Origin: Fuerstiella sp041398845 | GTDB lineage: Bacteria; Planctomycetota; Planctomycetia; Planctomycetales; Planctomycetaceae | NCBI GenBank assembly: GCA_041398845.1 | Contig: JAWKTZ010000007.1 | Location: forward strand, 1,364,001-1,428,000 | Direction: 5' to 3' | DNA length: 64,000 nt | In this document: positions 25,718 through 34,650 of the stretch, piece by piece | How the letters are laid out: every line of letters begins with the position of its first letter | Position numbering within the stretch: the first letter of the stretch is position 1 | Made by a program: the position numbers and the translations under genes | The notes under the pieces: model-generated | What the model was told of the DNA's origin: nothing | Seen by the model: only the letters and a program-made list of their open reading frames with translations | Databases searched by the model: none

Positions 25718-26227
25718 TTATCTTAGTATCGCGAGTCGATTCTGCTCCGATTGCGGCTTTGTCGCGACGAATAAATCCGCATCGGGTGAATCATTGAACG
25801 CGATGTTCAACACAGTTTTGTGGTAGCGCCAAACGCAGCCGGAGGAAGAGGTTGGTCCAAACCGTCCATTGCATGCGAAACGTGCCCATTTTCCCGGCAC
25901 CAACCGAAAGATCTCGTGGGATGCACGCTCAGGTGCGCCGCATTGCATCCAATCCCAGTTAAATCTGACAACCAAGTGGTCGCCGTGGTGATAAATTCGG
26001 ATTGGCTCGACTTGGGCATCAGTTGCAGAGTCAAAGCCATTCAGGTCTTCATGGCGTTCAAAGTTTTCCCATTCACGGAATCGAACAGTATGAACAACGT
26101 ACGGATTTGCGACAGCATCGAACGGTGGAACAGAGAACGCCTCGGGGAACGAATTGCGAACGGTCGCACCGCGTCCGCCTCGGGAAGCTTTCGTCCATTC
26201 GGTCGTGATTCGTTGTATGAGGATCAT
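25718..26227 (-). CDS. Hypothetical protein, 169 residues
   Basis: No family recognised. The predicted protein is soluble, without signal peptide or membrane helix, rich in aromatic residues and histidine. It has a coherent beta-rich central part (ANPYVVHTVRFREWENFERH; IRIYHHGDHLVVRFNWDW; SGCVWRYHKTVLNIAFND). Codon and base usage are AT-richer than nearby core genes. The frame is closed by a stop at both ends of a normal-looking sequence and no overlapping frame is better, so I believe it is a real gene, perhaps acquired with the neighbouring patch. Confidence 0.6.
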   Translation of the reverse strand: MILIQRITTEWTKASRGGRGATVRNSFPEAFSVPPFDAVANPYVVHTVRFREWENFERHEDLNGFDSATDAQVEPIRIYHHGDHLVVRFNWDWMQCGAPERASHEIFRLVPGKWARFACNGRFGPTSSSGCVWRYHKTVLNIAFNDSPDADLFVATKPQSEQNRLAILR

Positions 26228-26329
26228 GGGCTGTAAAGGTCGTCGCAGGTTTGGTGGTTGGTGGTTGGCATTGTGGGGAGTGGGCGGGTGATGGGGTGTT
26301 CGTCACGCGGAGCGTGGCGGCTACTTTGG

Positions 26330-27964
26330 TTACGACACATCGGTCGCTTTTACAGAAATATGCTTTGCGGCCGCTTCGTCGGTGTTGGGAAAATCGCTGC
26401 GCAGATGGACTCCGCGGCTTTCTTTTCTGGCCAGTGCTGCCGCCGCCATGATTCGGCCGACCAGCATCATGTTCTGCAGTTCCCAGCCGGCCGGTTCTGA
26501 CAGGTCGCGGCGACAGACATAGTTGGCCCAGAAATCAAGCTGCTGCCGAGCTGCCTGCAGATCGCGTTCGTTGCGGCTGATTCCCACACTGCGCCACATC
26601 AGGCTGCGCAGAGAATTGCGGATGTCGGTCAGGTCCAGACTTTCGTCACTGTCATGAGGAATTCCGGGCAGCGACAGCAGTGGCGGAGCGGTGAAGTTGT
26701 CGGCCTGGTCCAGTGCGGCGTTTGAAGCATTGCGGCCGCAGCGCAGACCGTAGACAACTCCTTCCAGCAGACTGTTGCTGGCCAGTCGGTTGGCACCGTG
26801 CAGTCCGGTTGATGTGACTTCACCGGCCGCCCACAATCCCGGCACGGAGGTGCGGCCCTCGGTGTCGGTGGTGACACCTCCGATCATGTAATGGGCTCCC
26901 GGACGCACGGGCACGCGATCGGTCGTGATGTCCAGACCGAATTCGCTGCACACCTTTCCAATATGAGGAAACCGGCGGCGAATTTTTTCTTCACCGATAT
27001 GAGTCAGATCCAGGTACACGCAGGGATGTGACGTTTTTGCCATTTGCTGAGTAATCGCCTGACTGACAACATCGCGCGGAGCCAGTTCCATCGCTTCGTT
27101 GTAGTCGGCCATAAAGCGGTATCCCGTGCAGTCAACCAGGTGAGCTCCTTCGCCGCGCACGGCTTCTGAAATCAGATGGCGTGAACTTCCGGCAATGTAC
27201 AGCACCGTCGGATGAAACTGCATGAATTCCATATCGCGCACTTCACAGCCGGCTCGAAACGCCAGAGCATGTCCGTCGGCCGTCGCGACGGGCGGATTGG
27301 TGGTCTCGCGGTACATTGTGCCGGCTCCACCGGTACACAGAATGGTCTGCTTGGCCCAGACAAATGTGCGGCCGTGATTCGGGTTCCACATCAGAGCGCC
27401 GCGGCAGACGCCGTCGCGGGTGAGCAGATCGATGGTGAAGGTCTGCTGCCAGATCTCCACGTTTTCCGCACCGAATGCGGTCTGATGCATCGCTCGCATC
27501 ACTTCCTTCCCGGTGGCATCACCCAGCGCATGAGCAACTCGGGGATGGCTGTGTCCGCCTTCAAGGGTCAGAGCAATTTCGCCTTCGACCTTGTCAAAGG
27601 CAGCTCCGTAGCGAACCAGTTCACGGATTCGTTCCGGTGCTTCGCGAATGACAAATTCAACGACGTGTTGATCACACATGCCTTTGCCCGCTGCGATGGT
27701 ATCAGCAACGTGGTTGGCGAAATCGTCCAGCGGATCCAGCACTCCGGCAATGCCTCCCTGAGCCCAGGCGCTGTTGGAATGTGAGATGCGGTCCTTGGTC
27801 ACCACAATGGTTCGCAACGACGCATCAATTTCCAGAGCTGCCCGCGTTCCGGCGATGCCGCCGCCGATTATCAGCACGTCGGCGAACAAATGAGGTACTC
27901 GTTTGGGATCGAACGGGACAAGATAGCGGCGAAGCGTGGGAACGTCGATATGTTCGGGCTGCAT
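26330..27964 (-). CDS. nadB: L-aspartate oxidase
   Basis: Flavoenzyme of about 544 residues oxidising L-aspartate to iminoaspartate, the first step of de novo NAD synthesis. The FAD-binding motif is VLIIGGGIAGTRAALE near residues 29-44. Diagnostic stretches follow: SHSNSAWAQGGIAG, LEGGHSHPRVAHALGDATG, GAGTMYRETTNP, MEFMQFHPTVLY, HYMIGGVTTDTEGRT and GLHGANRLASNSLLEG. The C-terminal helical domain, including SLMWRSVGISRNERDL, is complete. The ATG at 27964 is preferred; 54 more in-frame codons upstream are not family-like. No nadA or nadC lies nearby. It is divergent from the trypsin-PDZ gene. Confidence 0.95.
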   Translation of the reverse strand: MQPEHIDVPTLRRYLVPFDPKRVPHLFADVLIIGGGIAGTRAALEIDASLRTIVVTKDRISHSNSAWAQGGIAGVLDPLDDFANHVADTIAAGKGMCDQHVVEFVIREAPERIRELVRYGAAFDKVEGEIALTLEGGHSHPRVAHALGDATGKEVMRAMHQTAFGAENVEIWQQTFTIDLLTRDGVCRGALMWNPNHGRTFVWAKQTILCTGGAGTMYRETTNPPVATADGHALAFRAGCEVRDMEFMQFHPTVLYIAGSSRHLISEAVRGEGAHLVDCTGYRFMADYNEAMELAPRDVVSQAITQQMAKTSHPCVYLDLTHIGEEKIRRRFPHIGKVCSEFGLDITTDRVPVRPGAHYMIGGVTTDTEGRTSVPGLWAAGEVTSTGLHGANRLASNSLLEGVVYGLRCGRNASNAALDQADNFTAPPLLSLPGIPHDSDESLDLTDIRNSLRSLMWRSVGISRNERDLQAARQQLDFWANYVCRRDLSEPAGWELQNMMLVGRIMAAAALARKESRGVHLRSDFPNTDEAAAKHISVKATDVS

Positions 27965-28118
27965 CAATGGGTCCGATTGACTGCTGTGGGTGGCTGGAAT
28001 CCGGCGGCAGAGTGTAAGACAATCCGCAGACAAATGAGAGTCATCCGGCGGACCAAGGTTGTTGCTCAGCCCGGACAGGCCGCCAGCATCCGAATTTTTC
28101 GCTTCTTCGAAAATCACA

Positions 28119-29591
28119 ATGCCCACTGTTATGTCTGTTTCACGAAGTCTGCTGTTGCTGTTCGTGCTGATTCCATCAGCGTTGGGGCAGTCACCTGATG
28201 GTCTGCCGGATTCCCCCAGAGTGACTCCGCTGGTGCGTGTGATTCACAAGGCCGAACCGGCCATTGTGGCGCTGTTTCAGGTTCATGAATCCGGCAACAT
28301 TCTGTCGGGCAGCGGAACCATCATTCATCCGAGTGGCCTTGTTCTGACCAACAATCATGTTGTGCAGAAGAATGACGGGTTTGCGTTGATTGGATCCAGT
28401 CTGCCGTCCGACCAGAAGCCCGTCCGATTTGCCGTGATTGGTCGGCTGCCGGAAAGAGACCTTGCGATTGTGAAGCTGGCCGGTCCGGGACCGTTTCCGG
28501 TTGTGCCGCTGGGGCGCAGTCACGATCTGCTGAACGGAGAATCCGTTGTGGTCGCCGGAAATCCCGGCGGTCGGGGAACCGTATTTACGGCCGGCATTAT
28601 CAGTTCGCGAATGGTGCTGGCCGGAGCTCCCAATGCTCTGGTCATGACCAACTACAAAGACAGCCGCCGACCGATGTTTATTCAGTTTGATGCGGCCAGT
28701 AACGGGGGCAATTCGGGCGGACCGCTGATCAACATGGAAGGACATCTGGTGGGAATTGTGTCGGCCAAGATTTATCAGGAACAGAACATCGGCTTTGCCA
28801 TACCCGTGGACGATCTTCACAACCTTGCTCAGGATCTGCTCGAACCCGAAACCCTGAACCGCAAGGTTCTGGGGCTGACCGTTGCGCCGTCGGTTTCGGA
28901 TGTCGAAGTCGCCACCGTCGAAGCAGGGGCAGCCGCCGCTCAAGGCGGACTGCAGCCCGGTGATCGCATTGTCTCGCTGAACGGACAGACGCTGCGTCAT
29001 CGAGTGGACTGGTATCTGCTGCTGCGAGGGTTACTGAAGGACGGACGCAAGCTGGTGCTGGGAGTTCGCCGAGGCGACCAGTCGCTGGACCTGCATGTGC
29101 AGCCTCAGGACCTGACGCCGATGGCCTCGGTTGCCGTTGACGAATCAAAACTGGCGCCTGGACTGCGTTACGATGTTTATCGCGGCCGGTATTCTCTGGT
29201 GCCGGAATTCGAATCGTTGACGCCCGTCGGCAGTGGCGTGGCGCAGAAAGTGGATCTGTCAGCGATCGATCATGGAGATGACGAATACTTCGCCGTACGA
29301 TTGACCGGATTCCTGAAGCTCTCTGAGGACGGGTTGTATCGTCTGCTGGTCCGGTCGGACGACGGCAGCAAGGTGGAATTTCACGATGCTCCCACGATCG
29401 ACAACGACGGAAATCATCCGGCTCAGACGGTGGGGCGGCTGCTGTATCTGCAGAAAGGACTGCATCCGCTGTGCATCAGCTATTTTCAGGGCAACGGTCT
29501 GCTGGAACTGAAGTTCGAAGTGGATCACGTGGACAAGGGCCAGGTTCACGATTCCTTCGGAATGATCTGGCATGAAACGGGGGAACCGTAG
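28119..29591 (+). CDS. Exported trypsin-like S1C protease with PDZ and PA14-like domains
   Basis: About 490 residues. A signal peptide (SLLLLFVLIPSALG) leads into an HtrA-type trypsin domain with His in LTNNHVVQ, Asp in ERDLAIVKL and Ser in SNGGNSGGPL near residue 206, so the triad is intact. A PDZ domain lies near 265-345 (AAAQGGLQPGDRIVSLNGQ). The C-terminal 140 residues resemble a PA14 sugar-binding fold (GLYRLLVRSDDGSKVEF, DNDGNHPAQTVGRLLYLQKG, FQGNGLLELKFE). A PA14-like module fused to a Deg protease is unusual and suggests anchoring to a glycan or surface polymer. A second ATG four codons later is possible. It may be cotranscribed with the nitrilase-family gene. Confidence 0.85.
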   Translation: MPTVMSVSRSLLLLFVLIPSALGQSPDGLPDSPRVTPLVRVIHKAEPAIVALFQVHESGNILSGSGTIIHPSGLVLTNNHVVQKNDGFALIGSSLPSDQKPVRFAVIGRLPERDLAIVKLAGPGPFPVVPLGRSHDLLNGESVVVAGNPGGRGTVFTAGIISSRMVLAGAPNALVMTNYKDSRRPMFIQFDAASNGGNSGGPLINMEGHLVGIVSAKIYQEQNIGFAIPVDDLHNLAQDLLEPETLNRKVLGLTVAPSVSDVEVATVEAGAAAAQGGLQPGDRIVSLNGQTLRHRVDWYLLLRGLLKDGRKLVLGVRRGDQSLDLHVQPQDLTPMASVAVDESKLAPGLRYDVYRGRYSLVPEFESLTPVGSGVAQKVDLSAIDHGDDEYFAVRLTGFLKLSEDGLYRLLVRSDDGSKVEFHDAPTIDNDGNHPAQTVGRLLYLQKGLHPLCISYFQGNGLLELKFEVDHVDKGQVHDSFGMIWHETGEP

Positions 29592-29631
29592 TGCCGCGTT
29601 CGTTCCTTCTGTCACCTCGTGAAAGGTGTTT

Positions 29632-30618
29632 GTGTCCGTGAGCCAGTCAACTTTGAAAACCGATCCGGACATCCGCGTTGCAGCAGCTCAGTTTGAGCAT
29701 CGCAACGCTGATCGGGCGTACAACCTTAGTCGTATTCGCCATCTGACTCAGCGTGCGGTGGAAGCCGGCGCGGATGTGGTCAGCTTCCATGAATGCTGCA
29801 TCAGCGGTTACACGTTTGTGCAGCAGTTTTCGAAGGAACAGATGTATGAACTGGCGGAAGACGTGCCGTCCGGCCCCGGAGTTCAGGGACTGATGCAGAT
29901 TTCCTCAGACTGCGGAGTTCCCGTGCTTGCCGGACTGTTCGAACGCGATGCAGGTCACATCTACAACACGTATGTCTGCGTGGACGGCGACAGACTGGTG
30001 GCGAAGTTTCGCAAGCTGCATGCCTTTGTGAATCCCTGGCTGACATCCGGCAGTGACTACGTGGTGTTTGAACTGAAGGGATGGCGGTGCGGCATTCTGA
30101 TCTGTTACGACAACAACCTGCCGGAGAACGTCCGAATTACGGCTTTGCGCGGAGCCACCATGATTTTTATGCCGCATGTCACGGGCTGTCTGCCATCGGT
30201 GATGCCAGGGCGAGGTCTGGTGTCGCCGGAACTGTGGCACAACCGCGAAGCGGATCCTGTGCGGCTGCGTCAGGAACTGAACGGTCCGAAGGGGCGCGGC
30301 TGGCTGATGAAGTGGCTGCCGACTCGGCTGTATGAAAACGGAGTCTACGGAATCTTCACCAACCCCATCGGCATCGATGATGATCAGGTTCGCAACGGGA
30401 ATTCCATGATCATCGATCCCTTCGGAGATGTGATGGCCGAATGTCATGTTCCGGGCGACGATGTCACCGTTGCCCTGTGTACAGCCGACAAGGTTTGGCA
30501 GTCCAGTGGACAGCGTTATCTGAAAGCTCGACGGCCCGACCTGTATTCCGACCTGACCGTTGCGAGCGACGTTCCGCCGGTGACTGAACCGGGCTGGGCA
30601 CTGAAGTACAAAAGTTGA
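29632..30618 (+). CDS. Carbon-nitrogen hydrolase (nitrilase family)
   Basis: About 328 residues, cytoplasmic. The nitrilase triad is visible: Glu in VVSFHECCISGY near residue 54, Lys in AKFRKLHAF near 126, and Cys in GILICYDNNLPENVR near 162. Members hydrolyse amides or nitriles, for example N-carbamoyl compounds or polyamine intermediates. The insertion around GLVSPELWHNREADPVR is longer than usual and I cannot choose a substrate. Starts are GTG codons at 29626, 29632 and 29638; AAAGG just upstream fits 29632 best. It lies about 40 bases after the protease gene and before the DUF58 gene. Confidence 0.85.
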   Translation: MSVSQSTLKTDPDIRVAAAQFEHRNADRAYNLSRIRHLTQRAVEAGADVVSFHECCISGYTFVQQFSKEQMYELAEDVPSGPGVQGLMQISSDCGVPVLAGLFERDAGHIYNTYVCVDGDRLVAKFRKLHAFVNPWLTSGSDYVVFELKGWRCGILICYDNNLPENVRITALRGATMIFMPHVTGCLPSVMPGRGLVSPELWHNREADPVRLRQELNGPKGRGWLMKWLPTRLYENGVYGIFTNPIGIDDDQVRNGNSMIIDPFGDVMAECHVPGDDVTVALCTADKVWQSSGQRYLKARRPDLYSDLTVASDVPPVTEPGWALKYKS

Positions 30619-30743
30619 CAGACAAATTCTGCGAAGGGACAGGTCTGCGATACATCACGCGGGAAAAGAGGTCAGGTACAGGTCCCGTTGTGCGAAGCCT
30701 TCCGCCGCGAGATGTTGATCAGGCAACTGTCGGAGCACTCAGC

Positions 30744-32189
30744 ATGCGAAAAACCGAACCCGGAGGACTGCGACCATCGTTCTCACTGTCGGCCGGAGCG
30801 TTGACTCAGCTTCTGGCGGCGGTGGCGTGTTTTCTGGGAGCCTATGTGCTGCCATTGACTGTGCCGGAATTCGAAGGCCAGTCCGGAATCATTCTGCTGA
30901 TCCTCGGAACCGTGATGCTGGTTCTGGGCGTGGTGAATGTTCTGTTCGGTCGCCGGATGAGTCGTGTGCTGGCCCGAGCAGGCCGGCGGTCCCGCGTGGT
31001 GGTTCCTCGCGAAGGCATGGCCTATCTGGCCATTATGCTGGTGCTGGCGGTTGGAGCATTGCTGGGACATCGCAACATGCCGCTGCTGGTGTTTGGCATG
31101 ATGGCCGGCCCGTTTGTGATGAACGGCTGGATCGTGTACGCGATGCTGAAAGGCGTGACGGTCAGTCGCCGTGCTCCGCGCCGAGGTACCGTTGGCGAAT
31201 TTCTGGGAGTGGAAATTGAAGTGGCCAATGCCAAACGCGTGATGGCTTCTCATATGCTTGAAGTTCGCGACCGTATCAACGGCGATGCTCTGAAAAACAC
31301 CAGTCACGACGAAGAAGGCAGCGTCACGTTTGTCCGAGTGCCCGGGCGTGAACGACGCATCGGTCGATATCAGGTGCGGTTCACTCAGCGCGGTCTGTAT
31401 CGTCTGGGTCCGCTGCGGATCAGTTCGCGGTTTCCTCTGGGGATTGGTGAACGAGGCCAGTTGTTCAATGACACGTTCGATCTGATTGTGCATCCGGAAC
31501 AGGGGCGTCTGTTGCCGGCATGGAAACGACAGCAACGAGAACTGGCGGAATCCAGTCGCCGTGTGCAGGGGCGACTGGGTTTGTTTGATGACGAGTTTCA
31601 CCGCATTCGCGAGTTCCGTCAGGACGACAATCCTCGTTCGATTCACTGGCGTTCGTCGGCCAAACGAGGTCAGTTGATGGTTCGGGAATATCAGCAGCAG
31701 CGACATGCGGATTCCCTTGTTGTGCTGGACCTGCCCGCAGAATCCGAGTGGTCAGCCGGAGCCATGGAAATGGCGATTAGTCTTGCGGCCACATTGTGTG
31801 TGGAACAGACACGGTCGGCTTCCGGGAAACGCTTCCTGCTGGCAATTGCCGGGCAGACACAACAGATTGTGAACAGCCGGGCTCCCTCAGGATTCCGTGA
31901 AGAAGCCCTGGATGCTCTGGCTGTGTGTCGGCCGTCCGCCAAAGCCGATCCGGAGAAAGTCCTGATGACCATCATTCAGGAGCACAATCTGTACGATGAA
32001 CGCATTCTGCTGATCACTCCGCGAACTCAGTTTGCGTTTGATGTTCTGCAGCGAGTGACCGACCAGGTTGCACTGGATTCTGTGAACCTGGTTTCTCTGA
32101 CCACCATCGTGGAAGGTGATCCGGCGTCGATGCAGAAGATCTTTCTGCCGGGTCTGACTGGCACCATGCAGACGGAGGCGGCTGTATGA
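30744..32189 (+). CDS. DUF58 domain-containing membrane protein
   Basis: About 481 residues. Two pairs of hydrophobic helices occupy about residues 18-75 and 93-140, followed by a cytoplasmic region with the DUF58 signature: EFHRIREFRQDDNPRSIHWR near 281-300, then KRGQLMVREYQQ and a vWA-like segment (DSLVVLDLPAE). DUF58 proteins usually work with a MoxR AAA+ ATPase and a transglutaminase-like membrane protein; here the latter follows with an ATGA overlap, but no MoxR gene is adjacent. The ATG at 30744 with CGGAG upstream is preferred over a much earlier start. Role: probably assembly or maturation of an envelope component. Confidence 0.88.
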   Translation: MRKTEPGGLRPSFSLSAGALTQLLAAVACFLGAYVLPLTVPEFEGQSGIILLILGTVMLVLGVVNVLFGRRMSRVLARAGRRSRVVVPREGMAYLAIMLVLAVGALLGHRNMPLLVFGMMAGPFVMNGWIVYAMLKGVTVSRRAPRRGTVGEFLGVEIEVANAKRVMASHMLEVRDRINGDALKNTSHDEEGSVTFVRVPGRERRIGRYQVRFTQRGLYRLGPLRISSRFPLGIGERGQLFNDTFDLIVHPEQGRLLPAWKRQQRELAESSRRVQGRLGLFDDEFHRIREFRQDDNPRSIHWRSSAKRGQLMVREYQQQRHADSLVVLDLPAESEWSAGAMEMAISLAATLCVEQTRSASGKRFLLAIAGQTQQIVNSRAPSGFREEALDALAVCRPSAKADPEKVLMTIIQEHNLYDERILLITPRTQFAFDVLQRVTDQVALDSVNLVSLTTIVEGDPASMQKIFLPGLTGTMQTEAAV

Positions 32190-34627
32190 AACACAGATCC
32201 GTGGACGTGGAACGCAGTTTTCTGAACAGTATGACACTCACGGTGCTGGTTGCCTCGCTGGTACTGGCCAATGCGGAGGGCTTCTGGTATCCGGCCGCAT
32301 TGACTCCGGTGATTGCCGGAGTGACATCGGTTGTGGTTGATCGTCGCCGCTGGATTCGGTTGCCGGTGGCAGTCGCGAATCTGCTGGGCGTTCTGGCGTT
32401 TCTGATGATGGCGTGGGAATTCTATGGCAATACGGTTCTGGGCAAACTCTTATCCGGAGCTCATCTGCTGGTTTATATTTCCTGGGTCGTGCTGCTGCTG
32501 CAGAAAGGGATTCGTCAGTTCTGGTGGCTGGCGGCGCTCAGCATTCTGCAGGTGGCCGTGGCCTCGGTGCTGACCAACGATGCCTCGTTCGGACTGGCTC
32601 TGGTGATCATGCTGCTGCTGATGTTGTGGACTCTGTCGGTGTTTACGCTGTATCGCGGCCGAATTCGAGTGGCCATGTCCCGCGATGATATCGAAGACAG
32701 TCTGAATCCGGTCGGCGCCGCTCATGCTGAGGACAGTCTGAATCCGGTTCAGACTCCGACTGGCGCGTTGAGCATTCGCAATGGTTTGCAGGTGGATTCT
32801 GAAGAACCGTGGATTGGCTGGCGGTTTCGAGCGATCGTGGGATTTGCGTTTGTGGCGTCCCTGTTTGTGGCGACCGTGACGTTCTTTGTGTTTCCCCGCA
32901 TCTGGACGGGAAGTTCACCTCTGGCCGGCATTGCCGAACCGGCTCGTCAGGCACTGATGTCGCAGACCGGGTTCACCGAGAACGTTCAGTTGGGTGACAT
33001 CGGAGAAATCATGCAGACGGAAGGTCGAGTGCTGCAGTTTGAAACGACGCTTTCGGAAGAACGCACACCGATTTCTGCCGACGAATTTGCCAGAGCACTG
33101 CGGATGGACGAGTTGTTATTTCGCGGCAATGCGCTCGGCCGGTACAGCAAAGGTCGCTGGACCACAGGAGCCAGCCAGGGCCGTTATCTGGGCGATCTGG
33201 CAACGGAGATGAGGTTCATTCGTGATCCCGCCCAGTCCGACATGCGAATGCGGATTGTTCAGGATCCTCCCATTCAGAAGTTTGCCTTCGTGCCGGTGCC
33301 GGTCCAGAACGTGACGACTCGTTCACGCGAGGGAAAGATTCAGCAGGGCCGCCTGAGTTCCACACTGACGGTCGCCGGTTTCAAACGTGACGATCGCTTT
33401 GAACCGCTGGAACTGACCGCATGGTATCAGTCAGCTCCGGCCGGTCAGAGTGTGCATTCGCCGAATCGCATCGCCGGTCCGACAGATCTGGTGACGGAGG
33501 TTCTGGGATATTTCCGCAGCCCGACTCAATACGAGCACTACGCGTACACATGGTGCGTGACTCGGGATCTGGAGCAGTCTCTGCCGCAACTGGTCCAACT
33601 GGCGCAGGAAATCTGTCAGACCGACACAGCGGAACTCACCGACCGCCAGCGAATTCAGGCTGTGTTTTCCTATCTGACAGCGTCCGGCCGATTTCAGTAT
33701 TCGCTGAACGCGACGATTCAGAATCCGTCGATTGATCCTGTGGAAGATTTTCTGGTGAATCGACGATCCGGGCACTGCGAATATTTCGCGTCCGCCTGTG
33801 CGCTGATGCTGCAGGCCGTTGGAATTCCGGCTCGAATCGTCAACGGCTACAAAGGCTATGAAAAAAACACAGTGTCGGGCAAACTGGAAGTCAAACAGAA
33901 GCATGCTCATGCCTGGGTGGAAGCGTTCGTCGACGGTCACTGGGAAACACTGGATCCCACACCGGCGGCGGCACGAGAAGAAGCGGTGACGCGGACGTCT
34001 CAACTGGACTGGTGGCAGGACCTGAGGCTGGCGTTCAACGACGGCTGGATGGAACTGGTGCAACGAATGAGTCCTCAGCAACAGGAAGCCATGGTGCGAC
34101 CCTGGCTGGTGGCTGCAAAAAAGAAGTGGGAGGAAATTCGGCGACAGGGAGTCTGGGGCCTGCTGAAGGAATTCTGGACCGACGTGGTGATGCATCCGTC
34201 GAAGTGGTTCAGTCCTCGCACGCTGGTTGTCACCTTTGTGCTGCTGCTGATTCTTGGACTGATCATTCAGCAGAATCCTTCGTCATGGCTGACAACAAAG
34301 CTCAGGCGACTGCTCGCCTGGCTGCGTCCCGGCAGTTCTCAGAAACGCAGCGTAGTGCGGTTCTATCAGACATTCTGCGAAGTGTGTCGCCGTCACGGTC
34401 TGTTGCTACCCGACCATCAGACGGCTCAGGAGAACGCTCGCATGGCAGAACACCACTTCGCCGCGACACTCATCACACCGCATGACCGACTGTTGCCATT
34501 CCGCATCGCCACGGCATTCAACAAAGTGCGTTTTGGCCAGACTGAACTGTCGGCCGAAGTCGTTGAAGACCTGCGCAGCGATGTGACTCGATTGAGCGAC
34601 CTGCTGAAAACCCGGCCTCGCAGTTAA
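32186..34627 (+). CDS. TgpA-like transglutaminase-domain membrane protein (DUF3488/DUF4129)
   Basis: An 813-residue protein. About six N-terminal helices span residues 10-160 and 212-235, then a large extracytoplasmic region with the transglutaminase-like core: Cys in RSGHCEYFASACALMLQA near 531, His in KQKHAHAWVEAF near 574 and Asp in WETLDPTPAAA near 590. So the Cys-His-Asp triad is intact. A further helix near 681-700 precedes a DUF4129-like cytoplasmic tail. Its ATG overlaps the DUF58 stop codon, indicating coupled translation. TgpA of Pseudomonas is an essential transglutaminase of this type; the substrate here is unknown. Confidence 0.9.
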   Translation: MKHRSVDVERSFLNSMTLTVLVASLVLANAEGFWYPAALTPVIAGVTSVVVDRRRWIRLPVAVANLLGVLAFLMMAWEFYGNTVLGKLLSGAHLLVYISWVVLLLQKGIRQFWWLAALSILQVAVASVLTNDASFGLALVIMLLLMLWTLSVFTLYRGRIRVAMSRDDIEDSLNPVGAAHAEDSLNPVQTPTGALSIRNGLQVDSEEPWIGWRFRAIVGFAFVASLFVATVTFFVFPRIWTGSSPLAGIAEPARQALMSQTGFTENVQLGDIGEIMQTEGRVLQFETTLSEERTPISADEFARALRMDELLFRGNALGRYSKGRWTTGASQGRYLGDLATEMRFIRDPAQSDMRMRIVQDPPIQKFAFVPVPVQNVTTRSREGKIQQGRLSSTLTVAGFKRDDRFEPLELTAWYQSAPAGQSVHSPNRIAGPTDLVTEVLGYFRSPTQYEHYAYTWCVTRDLEQSLPQLVQLAQEICQTDTAELTDRQRIQAVFSYLTASGRFQYSLNATIQNPSIDPVEDFLVNRRSGHCEYFASACALMLQAVGIPARIVNGYKGYEKNTVSGKLEVKQKHAHAWVEAFVDGHWETLDPTPAAAREEAVTRTSQLDWWQDLRLAFNDGWMELVQRMSPQQQEAMVRPWLVAAKKKWEEIRRQGVWGLLKEFWTDVVMHPSKWFSPRTLVVTFVLLLILGLIIQQNPSSWLTTKLRRLLAWLRPGSSQKRSVVRFYQTFCEVCRRHGLLLPDHQTAQENARMAEHHFAATLITPHDRLLPFRIATAFNKVRFGQTELSAEVVEDLRSDVTRLSDLLKTRPRS

Positions 34628-34650
34628 CAGGCCGCGACATCAGATCGCCG

